A program made the translations under genes and the position numbers. This document shows, in pieces, positions 40,810 to 50,137 of a stretch of DNA of 64,000 nucleotides. A model generated the notes under the pieces. That model was given only the letters and a program-made list of their open reading frames with translations, was not told the DNA's origin and did not search any database. Source of the DNA: Bin87 sp965207585 (lineage in GTDB: Bacteria > Chloroflexota > Dehalococcoidia > Lucifugimonadales > UBA3495); the NCBI GenBank assembly GCA_965207585.1, contig CBDBMT010000002.1:186001-250000 (forward strand), written 5' to 3'. Position 1 is the first letter of the stretch; the number at the start of each line of letters is the position of its first letter.

Positions 40810-43515
40810 ATGAATTTGCAACTGAACCCCAAACGTATATTTCTCGGCAACCGCCAGCGCAGCGCCCCGGTGCTCCTGGCGGTGACGCCGCCCCGCACCG
40901 GCGAGCGCACCATGCTGGGCGTGGAGAACCTGCTCCAGTCCATCGCCGTCCCCGAACCCTTCTCCCTGGAACTGGCCGGCACCGCCGACGGCGTTACCCT
41001 GCTGGCCCGCTGCCTGGACCGGGAGGTGGTCCGCGGCCAGATCGCCGCCCACTACCCCCAGGCCCGCATCCAGGAGGTGTCCGTGGACGAGGACCCCATC
41101 TTCGTCCACCGGGGCGAGCAGGCGTGGGGCATGACCCTGCGGGCCTCCGGGCCGGACTACGTGCCCCTGCGCACCTTCCGGGACGACGACCTGCTGGACC
41201 CCGGCTCCGACCCCCTCATCGCCATCATCGGCGCCCTGTCCAACCTGCGCCCCGGCGAGCGGGTGCTGGCCCGCCTCCTGTTGCGCTCCCTGGGTCCCGA
41301 CTGGTCCCAGGCCCACCAGCAGAAAGCCTTCAGCAACCCCGGCTACCAGCGCCCCGACCCCTCCTACACCTACCAGACCCGGCCCCTGCAACTGGACGGC
41401 GTGACCATGGCCGTGCTGGGAGTGGCCGCCCTGGTTGCGCTGCGGGGCTACCTGTGGGTGCAGCAGGGGGAATTCCTCAAGACCGCGCTCCTGGCCGCCG
41501 GTTCCGCCCTGGGGCTGGCCATGGCCGGCTGGGGCTGGTGGCGCTGGAAGCAGGCCAGGAACCGCGTTTACGACCCCCTGATCATCAAGGAGAAGGTGGG
41601 CCGCATCGCCTTCGACGGCGAGCTGGAGCTCATCGCCGTACTGCCCGAAGACCCCGACCCCAAGGAGGGACTCAAGAGGGCGAAAGAAGTCCTGGAGCCG
41701 GTGGCCGCCGCCTACCGCCACTACGACCACCCCGCCGGAGCGCGCTTCAAGGCCAGCAAGGTCCGGCCCATCGTCCCCGTGATGAACCTCCACCCCGCCG
41801 GGCCGGGGCTGTTCGGCAAGCGCAGCGTCCTGGGGGTCCGCGAGGCGGCGGCCCTCTGGCACCCGCCCGGCGCCCGGGACGAGACTCCCCTGCTGGAACG
41901 CTCCGGCTCCCGCGCCCTTTTGCCCTCGGCCAAGGGCGTCCGCGGCGGCGCCCTGGTGGGCGACACCACGGCGGGCCGGTCCAGGGAAATCCATTTCCCC
42001 GAGGACCTGCTGCGCCGCCACCACCTCTATGTGGCCCGCACCCGCATGGGCAAGTCCACCCTGATGCACCACATCGTCAGCCACAAGCTCCGGGAGAAGG
42101 CCGCGGGGAGGGACCACGACGCCATCGTGGTCATCGACCCCCACGCCGACCTGGTGGCCGGACTGCTGGAGCAGGTGCCGGAGGCTATCGCCGACCGGGT
42201 GAAGCTCATCGACCTGGCCGACCCTCGCGGCGCGCCGGGCATCAACCTGCTGGACGCCCGCATCTTTGCCGACCGCGACCGCACCGCCGATTCCGTCGTC
42301 CGCGTGGCTCACGGCCTGTGGGACCAGTGGGGTCCCCGGATGCAGTCCATCCTGGAACACACCGTGAAGAGCCTTCACGAGGCCAATCGCCACCCGGCCA
42401 CCGCCGCCGACGAGCAGTTCACCCTGCTGGACGGGCTGCCCCTTTTGTCCGACGACAACTACCGCACCGGCGTCCTGACCCGGGTGAGCGACCCCTTCCT
42501 GCTGGACTGGTGGGGCGGTATCTTCGCCAGCTGGCGCAGGGACTACCAGGGCGACGCCCTGGCCCCGGTGCAGACCAGGCTGTCCTACTACGCATCTTCC
42601 GAAAAGGCCCGGGCCATCCTGGGCCAGCCCCGCTCCACCATCGACCTGCGGCAGACCATCCGCGAGGGCGGAGTGCTGCTGGTGTCCACCGCCCAGGGCG
42701 CGGTGGGTAGGGACGTGGCCGCATTGGTGGGCGCCTCCCTGCTCAACCTGGTGGACGCGGTGATCCGGGAGCAGGGCAGCCTGCCGCCCCAGGAACGGCG
42801 CGGGGCGCTGGTGGTGGTGGACGAGATGCAGTCCATGCCCGGTGTGGACTACGAAAGTATGCTCAGCGAGCTGGGCAAGTTCGGCGCCAGTTTCATCCTC
42901 GCCACCCAGAGCCTGGCCAAGCTGAACGATCTCTCGCTGACCATGCGCGACACCATCCTGGCCAACGTGGGCTGCCTGGCCGTATTCCAGGTGGCCGGGA
43001 GCGACGCCCGGCAACTGGTTTGGGAGCTGGGCAAGGACCACGTGTCCGAGGACGACGTCGTTTCCCTGGACGTGCATCACTGCTACGTCCGCGCCACCGT
43101 GGGCACCGAGCGGATGCCGCCCTTCTCCATGATGGTCAGGAAGCCCGAGCCGGGTAGCCTGGCGGTGGCCCAGCGCATTCGCGACGGCGCCTCGGCGTAT
43201 CTCACGCCGGAGACCGAGATCTCCGCCCAGCAGGAGCGGGGCCGCCAGCGGGTCCAGGAATGGCGCCGGGAGGTGGAGCGTATCCGCCGGAGCCAGAACC
43301 CGCCGGACCAGGGCAAGGGCGAGGCGTCCAAGAACCTGGGTCGCAACGAGCCGCGCAGCAAGCACTTCCAGCCTCCCACCGGAGGGACGAAGCCGGAGCA
43401 GTCTGACGAGGAGCAGTCCGGCGCGGACGACGAGGCCGAGGGCTATGATCTCAGTCCCTACCGCCAGTTGCTCATTGAGCGCCAGCAGGCGGGTAACGGG
43501 GAGGACGGCGAATGA
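40810..43515 (+). CDS. VirD4/TraG-like coupling ATPase
   Basis: The 901-residue protein has two TM helices (about 196-240), then Walker A ARTRMGKSTLMHH (near 410) and Walker B LVVVDEMQSM (near 668), followed by FGASFILATQSLAKLNDLS. This layout is that of the type IV coupling protein family. The C-terminal tail is charged and disordered. Its stop overlaps the next start (ATGA), coupling it to the relaxase-type protein it would dock. Confidence 0.85.
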   Translation: MNLQLNPKRIFLGNRQRSAPVLLAVTPPRTGERTMLGVENLLQSIAVPEPFSLELAGTADGVTLLARCLDREVVRGQIAAHYPQARIQEVSVDEDPIFVHRGEQAWGMTLRASGPDYVPLRTFRDDDLLDPGSDPLIAIIGALSNLRPGERVLARLLLRSLGPDWSQAHQQKAFSNPGYQRPDPSYTYQTRPLQLDGVTMAVLGVAALVALRGYLWVQQGEFLKTALLAAGSALGLAMAGWGWWRWKQARNRVYDPLIIKEKVGRIAFDGELELIAVLPEDPDPKEGLKRAKEVLEPVAAAYRHYDHPAGARFKASKVRPIVPVMNLHPAGPGLFGKRSVLGVREAAALWHPPGARDETPLLERSGSRALLPSAKGVRGGALVGDTTAGRSREIHFPEDLLRRHHLYVARTRMGKSTLMHHIVSHKLREKAAGRDHDAIVVIDPHADLVAGLLEQVPEAIADRVKLIDLADPRGAPGINLLDARIFADRDRTADSVVRVAHGLWDQWGPRMQSILEHTVKSLHEANRHPATAADEQFTLLDGLPLLSDDNYRTGVLTRVSDPFLLDWWGGIFASWRRDYQGDALAPVQTRLSYYASSEKARAILGQPRSTIDLRQTIREGGVLLVSTAQGAVGRDVAALVGASLLNLVDAVIREQGSLPPQERRGALVVVDEMQSMPGVDYESMLSELGKFGASFILATQSLAKLNDLSLTMRDTILANVGCLAVFQVAGSDARQLVWELGKDHVSEDDVVSLDVHHCYVRATVGTERMPPFSMMVRKPEPGSLAVAQRIRDGASAYLTPETEISAQQERGRQRVQEWRREVERIRRSQNPPDQGKGEASKNLGRNEPRSKHFQPPTGGTKPEQSDEEQSGADDEAEGYDLSPYRQLLIERQQAGNGEDGE

Positions 43516-45149
43516 ATCCCGCTGGTTGTGAAGCCGACGCCCTGCGCCGCCTGGCCGATATGCCCTTCCTGGACCGGCTGGAGCTGGCCGCCCTCACCGG
43601 CTGGTCCCGGGGCGCAGTGTTCGGTGCAGTTGCAAGACTGGAAGACCGGGGGATGGTGGAAGCCGTCCCCCACGCCTCGCCCCTGGTGGCCCCCACCCAC
43701 CGCCACGCCCTTACAGCCGCCGGGGTGGAGCGGCTGGCCGAGTTGGATGGTGTATCCCTGGAGGAAACGCTTTTCCTCCTGCCCGTTTCCCGCCAGTGGC
43801 GGCGGGGTTTGCTGGAACGCCTGGACACCGTGGCCGTCATCTACCGGCTGGCGTCAGCCATCAACCAGGTGTTTCACTCGCTGGCCTTCCGCTGGTATCG
43901 GGCCATGCCCCTGGACGCCGCCATCGCCCTGCCCGGCGGCAGGACGCTGGCGGTGGTCCGCCAGGGCAGCACCAGCGACCGCACCGCCTTCGCCAAGCGC
44001 ATCTGGCGGCTGGGGCAGTTGCCGCCCACCAGCGCCGTACTGATCCTGCTGCCCGACGAGGTGAGGCTGCGCCAGGCCCGCAGATTGGCGGCGGCTTTGC
44101 CCGCACCCGTGTTCCTGGCCCTGGAGGGTGACGCCGCTTCCGCCGGGGCCGGGGCCGCTGTCTGGCGCACCCCCTCTGGCCCCGCGCCCCTTGATTTGGC
44201 AACGGCGTTGAATCACACCGGGCCGCCCCGCTCCTGGCCTATCAGGAAACCTCCGCAACGGGCCGCAATGCCCGATGCCCTCGACCCCGCGGCTGGCTTC
44301 CTGTTGCCGTCCCTACTCAAGCCGGTGGAGAAGCGGGCGGTGGACCTGCTGGCCGACTGGCCCTGGCTGTTGCCCCAGCACCTGGGCGCAATGCTGGGTG
44401 TAAAACGCTCCCGCCTGTCCCAGGTTACGCGGCGTTTGGCAGAGCTACGCCTGCTGGTTGACGTTGCCGTCGAAGGCGTGCGCCGCCTGGCCCTCTCCGA
44501 TAGGGGGCTGGTGATGCTGGCACGCCGGGACCGCGCCTCCGTGGGCGACGCCCGCAAGCGGTGGAGCGCCATACCCCTGGAACCTGATGTCCGCCTGGAC
44601 TGGCGGAACGTCGCCGGAACCCGGACCCGTCAATTGCTCCGTAACGTCGAGCACACCGCCGCCGTGCACGCTTTCGCCGCTGCCCTGTGCCGCCAGGCCC
44701 GTGCCCGCTCCCGGGAGATCGTGCAACTGGACCCGCCCCGCCGGGCGTCCCGCTACTTCCGGCACCAGGGCAAGCTCCGCTCGGTGCACCCCGACGCTTT
44801 CGGCGTGTTGCACCGAGGCGAAGGCGTATGGCCCTTCTTCCTGGAGTGGGAGCGCCGGGCCGTGCGGCCGGCGACCATGGCCGCTCGCATCGCCCCCTAC
44901 CTGCGCTACTACGCCACTCCCAGGCCCACCGACGACCACGGCGCTCAGCCCCAGGTCCTGGTGGTCTTCGACGACGACATCGCCCTGACCCACTTCCTGG
45001 CAGTCGCCGCCCGAGAGATGAGACGCGCGCGCGTCCATGTTCCCTTGCTCGCCTCACACTGTGATCTTGTGGAAAGCGTGGGGCCGCTGGGCCGGGCCTG
45101 GACTGCCCGCGGCGGCGACCCGCCGGACTACGCTTTTGAACCCCGGTGA
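43512..45149 (+). CDS. replication-relaxation family protein (Replic_Relax)
   Basis: The 545-residue protein has two winged-helix-like segments (LELAALTGWSRGAVFGAVAR and LLPQHLGAMLGVKRSRLSQV). Its C-terminal part, with TRTRQLLRNVEHTAAVHAFA and HPDAFGVLHRGEGVWPFFLEWE, matches the Replic_Relax family of actinobacterial and Chloroflexota plasmids. This family serves in replication initiation and/or relaxation. No MOB histidine triad was seen. It is the best candidate for DNA processing at transfer start. Confidence 0.8.
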   Translation: MNPAGCEADALRRLADMPFLDRLELAALTGWSRGAVFGAVARLEDRGMVEAVPHASPLVAPTHRHALTAAGVERLAELDGVSLEETLFLLPVSRQWRRGLLERLDTVAVIYRLASAINQVFHSLAFRWYRAMPLDAAIALPGGRTLAVVRQGSTSDRTAFAKRIWRLGQLPPTSAVLILLPDEVRLRQARRLAAALPAPVFLALEGDAASAGAGAAVWRTPSGPAPLDLATALNHTGPPRSWPIRKPPQRAAMPDALDPAAGFLLPSLLKPVEKRAVDLLADWPWLLPQHLGAMLGVKRSRLSQVTRRLAELRLLVDVAVEGVRRLALSDRGLVMLARRDRASVGDARKRWSAIPLEPDVRLDWRNVAGTRTRQLLRNVEHTAAVHAFAAALCRQARARSREIVQLDPPRRASRYFRHQGKLRSVHPDAFGVLHRGEGVWPFFLEWERRAVRPATMAARIAPYLRYYATPRPTDDHGAQPQVLVVFDDDIALTHFLAVAAREMRRARVHVPLLASHCDLVESVGPLGRAWTARGGDPPDYAFEPR

Positions 45150-45180
45150 GCCGCCATCCCCAACCGACAAGGAGGAACCC

Positions 45181-45945
45181 ATGAGAATCTACTACGTGAT
45201 GGAGACCCGGGGTCACCGCTGCCACGTCCTTTCAGCCCTGGGTGTGGACCCTCGGGCCTGGAACCGGCTGCACCGCCGCGTGCTGCGCTGGCGGCAGGAA
45301 CTGGAACACTATTACGGCATCTCCGCCGACGGCGAACTGCGCCCTTGCGACCTGATTGGCGGTGTCCCGCAAAACAAGTCGGTGTGCCATCGCGGGTGTC
45401 GTCGGCACCCGGCATCCCTCCTCGGGGCGCAAGCGACTGCCGAGGGATTGCACGTTGTCGAGGACTTTGCCGTGGAGATCGGCGGCGTCCAGGTGATCAA
45501 CGTCTGCCTGAAGATTGACGAAACGCCGGCCCATCGCCGGGTCGCCCTGGACCGGCTCTTCAACCGCGTCAATGCCACCGCCTCCCACGAAGGCGGCTAC
45601 GCCCTTCTCGTCTTCGGGCAGGAACCCGACGAGACGGTGGGCAGTACCTACCAGCGGTTGCGAGGCTACAACCCGGTGCCTGTGCGCGTCGGCGCCTGCG
45701 GCGACGGCTGGCACACCCGCAACCTGCCCATCGACCGGATCATCGGCGGCCCCCTCTTCCGGGACCCCGGCGCCGACTGCCTGCTCCAGGTTGCCAGCCT
45801 GGTGGCCCACGCGCTGCTGTGGCGGGAGGAACCTTCCGCCAGCGGTGCGGACTCCGGTGAAAGCGCCGGAATCTTCACCGTCCTGGACCGTGCTCTGAAC
45901 CGCAGGGCGTCAAGGAACGACCCCCACGGGGTGGTCAGAAGGTGA
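45181..45945 (+). CDS. DUF3800-like protein, last gene of the transfer operon
   Basis: The 254-residue protein begins MRIYYVMETRGHRCHVLSALGVD, like the YYIDESGD...VVGALGV opening of DUF3800, with WNRLHRRVLRWRQELEHYYG following. The conserved early Asp is replaced here, so the match is only approximate. DUF3800 is predicted to have an RNase H-like fold and is frequent on mobile elements and in defence islands. The ATG has AAGGAGG upstream and follows the relaxase gene by 31 bp. Confidence 0.55.
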   Translation: MRIYYVMETRGHRCHVLSALGVDPRAWNRLHRRVLRWRQELEHYYGISADGELRPCDLIGGVPQNKSVCHRGCRRHPASLLGAQATAEGLHVVEDFAVEIGGVQVINVCLKIDETPAHRRVALDRLFNRVNATASHEGGYALLVFGQEPDETVGSTYQRLRGYNPVPVRVGACGDGWHTRNLPIDRIIGGPLFRDPGADCLLQVASLVAHALLWREEPSASGADSGESAGIFTVLDRALNRRASRNDPHGVVRR

Positions 45946-45978
45946 AGAAAGGCAGGGAGAGTTGGAGGCAAGAAAAAA

Positions 45979-46006
45979 GGGCCGGACGAAATCGAGCGTC
46001 CGGCCC
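45979..46006 (+). terminator. intrinsic terminator of the transfer operon
   Basis: A perfect 9-bp stem GGGCCGGAC/GTCCGGCCC with a 10-nt loop, preceded by AAAAAA and followed by TCTGTCGTGTTGTT. It lies 34 nt after the last stop codon. Confidence 0.75.
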
Positions 46007-46357
46007 TCTGTCGTGTTGTTCCTGATGGATTGACTTCAACTCCTCAAGCGTTCTCAGTACGCCTATCAGCAAGAATACCGATTTGTCATCACAACTCACG
46101 GCGACCCACCGGTGGGTAGTGACTCAGTTTGAAATGGGGTATCAGGAATCTTGATAGTAGCGAGGATGGCTTGTCGGTTCGGCGCGGTTGGTGCTTGTTG
46201 CGACGTCTCGCTCCTACCCTTGGAGGGTGCGGACTGGCATCGTTCTTTTGATGGATTCCCGCACGCGGAATAAGCGTCGCCGTTGGGGCTGGTGTGGTAA
46301 GTTTGCGCCGTTTTGATCGCGGTGGCGTCTATTTTCGTCGCGGGAAACAGTGCAGCT
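46007..46357. other. gene-free stretch between transfer operon and two-component pair
   Basis: No open frame with support was seen. The base composition shifts here to the GGTG/TTG-rich style of the following genes, so this is a plausible border of the mobile block. Confidence 0.3.
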
Positions 46358-47593
46358 ATGGCAACACGTTGGGGACAGGTTCGTTCGTTTCTTTGGTCCC
46401 GCTCATTGTGGCTTCTGGGAAGCGGTTGGTACCGGCTAAGCTCGTTCGGACAGGCTGACCTGCGGCGTGCGCTGGTCGGCTACATCTGTGTTCACTGGGT
46501 GGTGGCCTTGGTTCTGCTGGGGATGCTCGTCTATCGTCCGGTCGGCACGCGCACAGAAATTCTCCTTTACTGGGGGCTGTGGCTGACGCTGGTGGTATGC
46601 GTAGGAGGAATGACCTACCGTGTCTTGGCGCACCGTGTGCTGCGCCAGTGGTACCTGCTGGTTTTCTGCTTTTTGGACGCGGTGCTGGTGTCGTCCGCCG
46701 TGGTCACGGGCGGTGGGTTCATCCATGAGTATCACCATCTTTTCTACTATCCGGTGGTGGCGTCGTCCGGTTTCGTCATGGGTTCGGTGCGGGCGAGCCT
46801 GCTCTGCTGCACCGGTGTGGTGGCTTTCTACGTTCTGGTGGCGTTGGGACTGGGGGACGGGATTGACCTGGATAGTCGTGAGGGCAGGGTTCTGCTGGTG
46901 CGGGTGCTGTCGCTGTACGTGGTGAACGCGATGGTGGCGTTGTCGTGCCGGTTTGAGCGGCTGCGGTTGCGCGATGCCTTTGGTCGGGAGCGGGCGTTGC
47001 TCCAGGAGCGGGTGGAGTTCTCGCGTTCGCTGCACGACACGGCGGCGCAGTCGGCGTACGTGGTTTCGCTGGGTCTCGACGCGGCTGCCGCTGATGCGGG
47101 GGAGCGGGATTCTGCGCTGGTCGGCCGTTTGCGGGCCACGTCCAATTTGGCGCGTGGCATGGTGTGGCAGCTCCGGCACCTTATTGACGTTGGCGGTCTC
47201 TACGAGGTGGAGAGTTTGCGTAGCGCCGTGCGTTCACACGTCGTCAGTTTCACGAACGTGACGTCGTTGCCGGTCGAGTTCTCGGTGGTGGGCGACGAGC
47301 CAGAGTTGCCGTTGGAGGTGCGGCGGGTGCTCTTCACGGTAGCGCACAACGCGCTGGCCAACGTGTACCGCCATGCTGGAGCAAGCCGGGTTCTGGTGGA
47401 GTTGGCGTTTGGCGACGGCGTCGTCAGTCTGACGGTTTCGGATGACGGCGTGGGGCTGCCGGAGGATTACGAGTCCCGTGGTCAGGGGTTCGGGAACATG
47501 GCTCGTGAGCTGGAACGCGTGGGCGGTCGTCTGGTCGTGGAGCGGTCTGGTGCGTTGGGTGGTGCCGTGGTTGGAGGTGAAGTTCTGACTTAA
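46358..47593 (+). CDS. DesK/NarX-type sensor histidine kinase
   Basis: The 411-residue protein has six predicted TM helices in its first half (ALVGYICVHWVVALVLLGML to VLLVRVLSLYVVNAMVALSC). A HisKA_3 box (FSRSLHDTAAQSAYVVSLGL, His near residue 226) and a GHKL ATPase domain (NALANVYRHAGASRV, then VSDDGVGLPEDYESRGQGFG) follow. All catalytic residues look intact. Its partner response regulator, 19 bp downstream, is split by an insertion sequence, so the kinase may now be an orphan. The ATG at 46358 is chosen over an upstream TTG. Confidence 0.8.
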   Translation: MATRWGQVRSFLWSRSLWLLGSGWYRLSSFGQADLRRALVGYICVHWVVALVLLGMLVYRPVGTRTEILLYWGLWLTLVVCVGGMTYRVLAHRVLRQWYLLVFCFLDAVLVSSAVVTGGGFIHEYHHLFYYPVVASSGFVMGSVRASLLCCTGVVAFYVLVALGLGDGIDLDSREGRVLLVRVLSLYVVNAMVALSCRFERLRLRDAFGRERALLQERVEFSRSLHDTAAQSAYVVSLGLDAAAADAGERDSALVGRLRATSNLARGMVWQLRHLIDVGGLYEVESLRSAVRSHVVSFTNVTSLPVEFSVVGDEPELPLEVRRVLFTVAHNALANVYRHAGASRVLVELAFGDGVVSLTVSDDGVGLPEDYESRGQGFGNMARELERVGGRLVVERSGALGGAVVGGEVLT

Positions 47594-47612
47594 GCCAGTT
47601 GTCGAGGTGCGT

Positions 47613-47855
47613 ATGAACGTTGATGTCGTCACGGTGGTCGTGGTGGACGACCACTCGATAGTGCGTGAAGGTCTGCGTGAGGTCATTGAGGGGACTGGGG
47701 AGTTCCAGGTGGTCGGTGAAGCGGGCGACGGTTTCGAGGCGGTCGAAGTCGTCGGTCGTCGAAGGCCGAACTTGGTGCTGATGGACGTGTTGATGCCGCG
47801 TATGGACGGTGTGCTGGCGTGCCGGGAGATCATGGAGCAGGTGCCGGGCACCAAG
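47613..47855 (+). pseudogene. receiver-domain half of an IS-split NarL-type response regulator
   Basis: The fragment holds the start of a receiver domain, VVVVDDHSIVREGLREVIE, and the phosphoacceptor segment LVLMDVLMPRMDG. It ends in EQVPGTK, where the insertion sequence begins. An in-frame stop lies within the element. Joined to 49,321-49,752 after removal of the element it gives a 224-residue protein, reading EQVPGTK-VVILTVLGG. Confidence 0.85.
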
Positions 47856-49315
47856 CTGGACTTTCTGCAAAATTTAGAAAAAGTAAAAAGACAGGGTAAG
47901 CTGGCCTGACCCCACTTTCGACGGAAAGGCCCGACCATGCTCACCCTGCCCGACGCCATTGTAGCCCTTCTCTTCCCCTTCGCAACTTTGTTCACCACCC
48001 CAACCTGGCGGAAAGCCCAACTACTGCTGGTCGGCGCGATCCTGACCCCGGGCCAACGCACCGTGGCCGCGGCGCTCCGCGTCATGGGACTGAGCGACGA
48101 CCGGAATTACGCCCGCTACCACGCGGTGCTCAACCGAGCGGTGTGGTCGTCCCGTGGGGTAGCCCACGTCCTGCTGGTGCTCCTACTCCAGCATCTGGAT
48201 CGCGGCGACGGCCCGTTGATCTTCGGCATCGACGAAACCTTGGAACGACGTCGTGGAGCCAAGATCAAGGCGCGGGCCATCTACCGCGACCCAGTGCGTT
48301 CCAGCCGCCATCAGCTGGTCAAGGCCAGCGGGCTGCGCTGGATCTCCCTGATGTGGCTGGGCCACGTGCCGTGGGCGGGACGCCATTGGGCGTTGCCGGT
48401 GCTCACGGTGCTGGCGCCCTCGTCTCGCTACCACCAGCAGCAGGGACGCCGGCACAAGAAGGTGACCGACTGGGCCCGCCAGATGGTCATGCAACTGCGC
48501 CGCTGGCTGCCCCAGCGTAAGCTGGTCCTGGTGGGCGACAACGGCTACGCCGTACTGGACCTGCTGCGCTGCTGCCAGTCGCTCCGTGAACCCGTAACCC
48601 TCATCGCCAGACTGCGCCTGGACGCCGCTCTGTACGCGCCAGCGCCGCCTCGTCAGCCGGGTCAGAACGGCCGGCCGCCGCTGAAAGGCGAGCGGCGACC
48701 CTCGCTCAAAACGCTCCTTGAGCGAGCCGACGTGGCGTGGACCGTCGCCGCGGTGTCCTGGTACGACGGCACCACCCGCACCGTGGAACTCACCTCCCAG
48801 ACCGCTGTCTGGTACCGCTCGGGCAAACCGGCCGTCACCATCCGCTGGGTGCTGATCCGCGATCCCCAGGGCGCCTTCGACCCCCAGGCCCTGCTCTGCA
48901 CCGACCCGTCGGCGAACCCGACCCAGATCCTCCAGTGGTTTGTCCTGCGCTGGCAACTGGAAGTGACCTTTCAGGAGGTGCGCACCCACCTGGGAGTGGA
49001 GACCCAGCGCCAATGGTCCGACCTGGCCATCGCCCGCACTACCCCCGTCCTGCTGGGTCTCTTCTCCTGGACCACCCTGGCCGCCCACGCCCTGCAGAAA
49101 CAGCACCCCATGACCCAGCGCAGGGCCGCCTGGTACGACAAACCGTCGCCGACCTTCGTGGACGCCATCGCCCTGGTGCGACGCCACCTGTGGCTGGCGT
49201 CAGAGGGTTTCGAACTGTCGACTGGCGACCCCGATGTACGGGAACTCCCTGCCACTCTGTACCACCGAATGGTGGATTCCCTCGCCTACGCCGCTTGAAA
49301 ATGCGGAAAGCCTAG
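47856..49315 (+). mobile_element. insertion sequence copy 2 (1,460 bp), inverted relative to copy 1
   Basis: The same 1,460 bp and the same imperfect terminal inverted repeats as copy 1, flanked by CCAAG at 47851-47855 and 49316-49320. It interrupts the response regulator gene in frame. The inverted orientation relative to 16,074-17,533 means that recombination between the copies would invert the intervening 30 kb. Confidence 0.92.
47937..49298 (+). CDS. DDE transposase, IS4/IS701-like (copy 2)
   Basis: The 453-residue product is identical in sequence to the transposase of copy 1, with the same acidic triad context (FGIDET, GDNGY, TFQEVRTHLG). It is intact and could be active. The upstream IS end supplies no obvious strong promoter reading inward. 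Confidence 0.88.
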   Translation: MLTLPDAIVALLFPFATLFTTPTWRKAQLLLVGAILTPGQRTVAAALRVMGLSDDRNYARYHAVLNRAVWSSRGVAHVLLVLLLQHLDRGDGPLIFGIDETLERRRGAKIKARAIYRDPVRSSRHQLVKASGLRWISLMWLGHVPWAGRHWALPVLTVLAPSSRYHQQQGRRHKKVTDWARQMVMQLRRWLPQRKLVLVGDNGYAVLDLLRCCQSLREPVTLIARLRLDAALYAPAPPRQPGQNGRPPLKGERRPSLKTLLERADVAWTVAAVSWYDGTTRTVELTSQTAVWYRSGKPAVTIRWVLIRDPQGAFDPQALLCTDPSANPTQILQWFVLRWQLEVTFQEVRTHLGVETQRQWSDLAIARTTPVLLGLFSWTTLAAHALQKQHPMTQRRAAWYDKPSPTFVDAIALVRRHLWLASEGFELSTGDPDVRELPATLYHRMVDSLAYAA

Positions 49316-49320
49316 CCAAG

Positions 49321-49752
49321 GTGGTGATCCTGACGGTGCTCGGTGGGCGGAACGCGGTGGTCAGTGCCCTGGCGGCGGGCGCGACGGGTTATCTTTGCAA
49401 GGACACCAATCGTGAGCGGTTGCTGGCGACGTTGCGGGACGTGGCGTCTGGAGAGTTTCGGGCGCCGGCTGAGATGGTGAGCCGGGTTTTCGCCGACCTG
49501 TGGCGGGACTATCCGCGTGATGCGGCGGAGCAGGTGGGTCTGACGCAACGGGAGCGCGAGATACTGGTCTCGTTCGTGCAGGGGCTGTCGTATTCGGAGA
49601 TTGCGGTGCAGCGGTCGGTGAAGCCGGCAACGGTGAGGAACGCGATCTACGGCGTGCAGGACAAGGTGGGGGTGGGCAACATGCAGCAGCTGGTGGTTTG
49701 GGCGGTTCAAAATGGCGTAGTGCCGGTATCGGTGCCGCTGCGCTTCTCCTAA
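49321..49752 (+). pseudogene. LuxR-type C-terminal half of the IS-split response regulator
   Basis: The frame continues the receiver (VVILTVLGGRNAVVSALAAG, then GYLCKDTNRERLL with the conserved Lys). It ends with the NarL/LuxR DNA-binding helix pair (LTQREREILVSFVQGLSYSE, then IAVQRSVKPATVRNAIYGVQ). Translation would need an internal start after the element. The insertion separates phosphorylation from DNA binding. Confidence 0.85.
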
Positions 49753-50137
49753 CGCGCTGGTAGCCTGCGGTTCGGCTTGCGGAGCTGTTGGGCGATGCTC
49801 TTTGCGGTGTGACGAAACGTGTGGCGGTCTGGCTATTCCTTGGAGCGAGTTGGAGGGCAAGATGGCGCGTGTTCGGTGGTCCAACTGGTGCCTGGCCGGA
49901 AACCGGGCTTGATGTGCCCTCACGTGGGTATCCATCGTTTCGTGGTGGACCGTTGCTTGATCCCTCAATGGCACCGCACTGGCAGCACCGTTGATACTTG
50001 CTCTCATGGCGCCAACTTGGGCGCCACCGAATATGTCGGCGACTTTGGTCGCCGGAGGCGTGTCTGACGCTCCGACGCGATTGTCGCCGTACGTTTGCAC
50101 GCTGTCTACGTCTACGCCAATGCCTCGCGTGTCAACG
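49753..50137. other. 385-bp stretch without a supported gene
   Basis: No reading frame with a ribosome binding site or family likeness was seen on either strand. Confidence 0.3.

Noticed and set aside
39625..43365. Very long open frame (about 1,246 codons) on the minus strand opposite the VirB4- and VirD4-like genes
   Set aside because: It is antisense to two well-supported ATPase genes. High GC removes stops from the opposite frame, and the translation is Gly/Gln/His/Val-rich without domains or a ribosome binding site.
16074..49315. The two identical IS copies as an assembly artefact
   Set aside because: Each copy has different outer flanks, its own target duplication, and rebuilds a different intact gene when removed.
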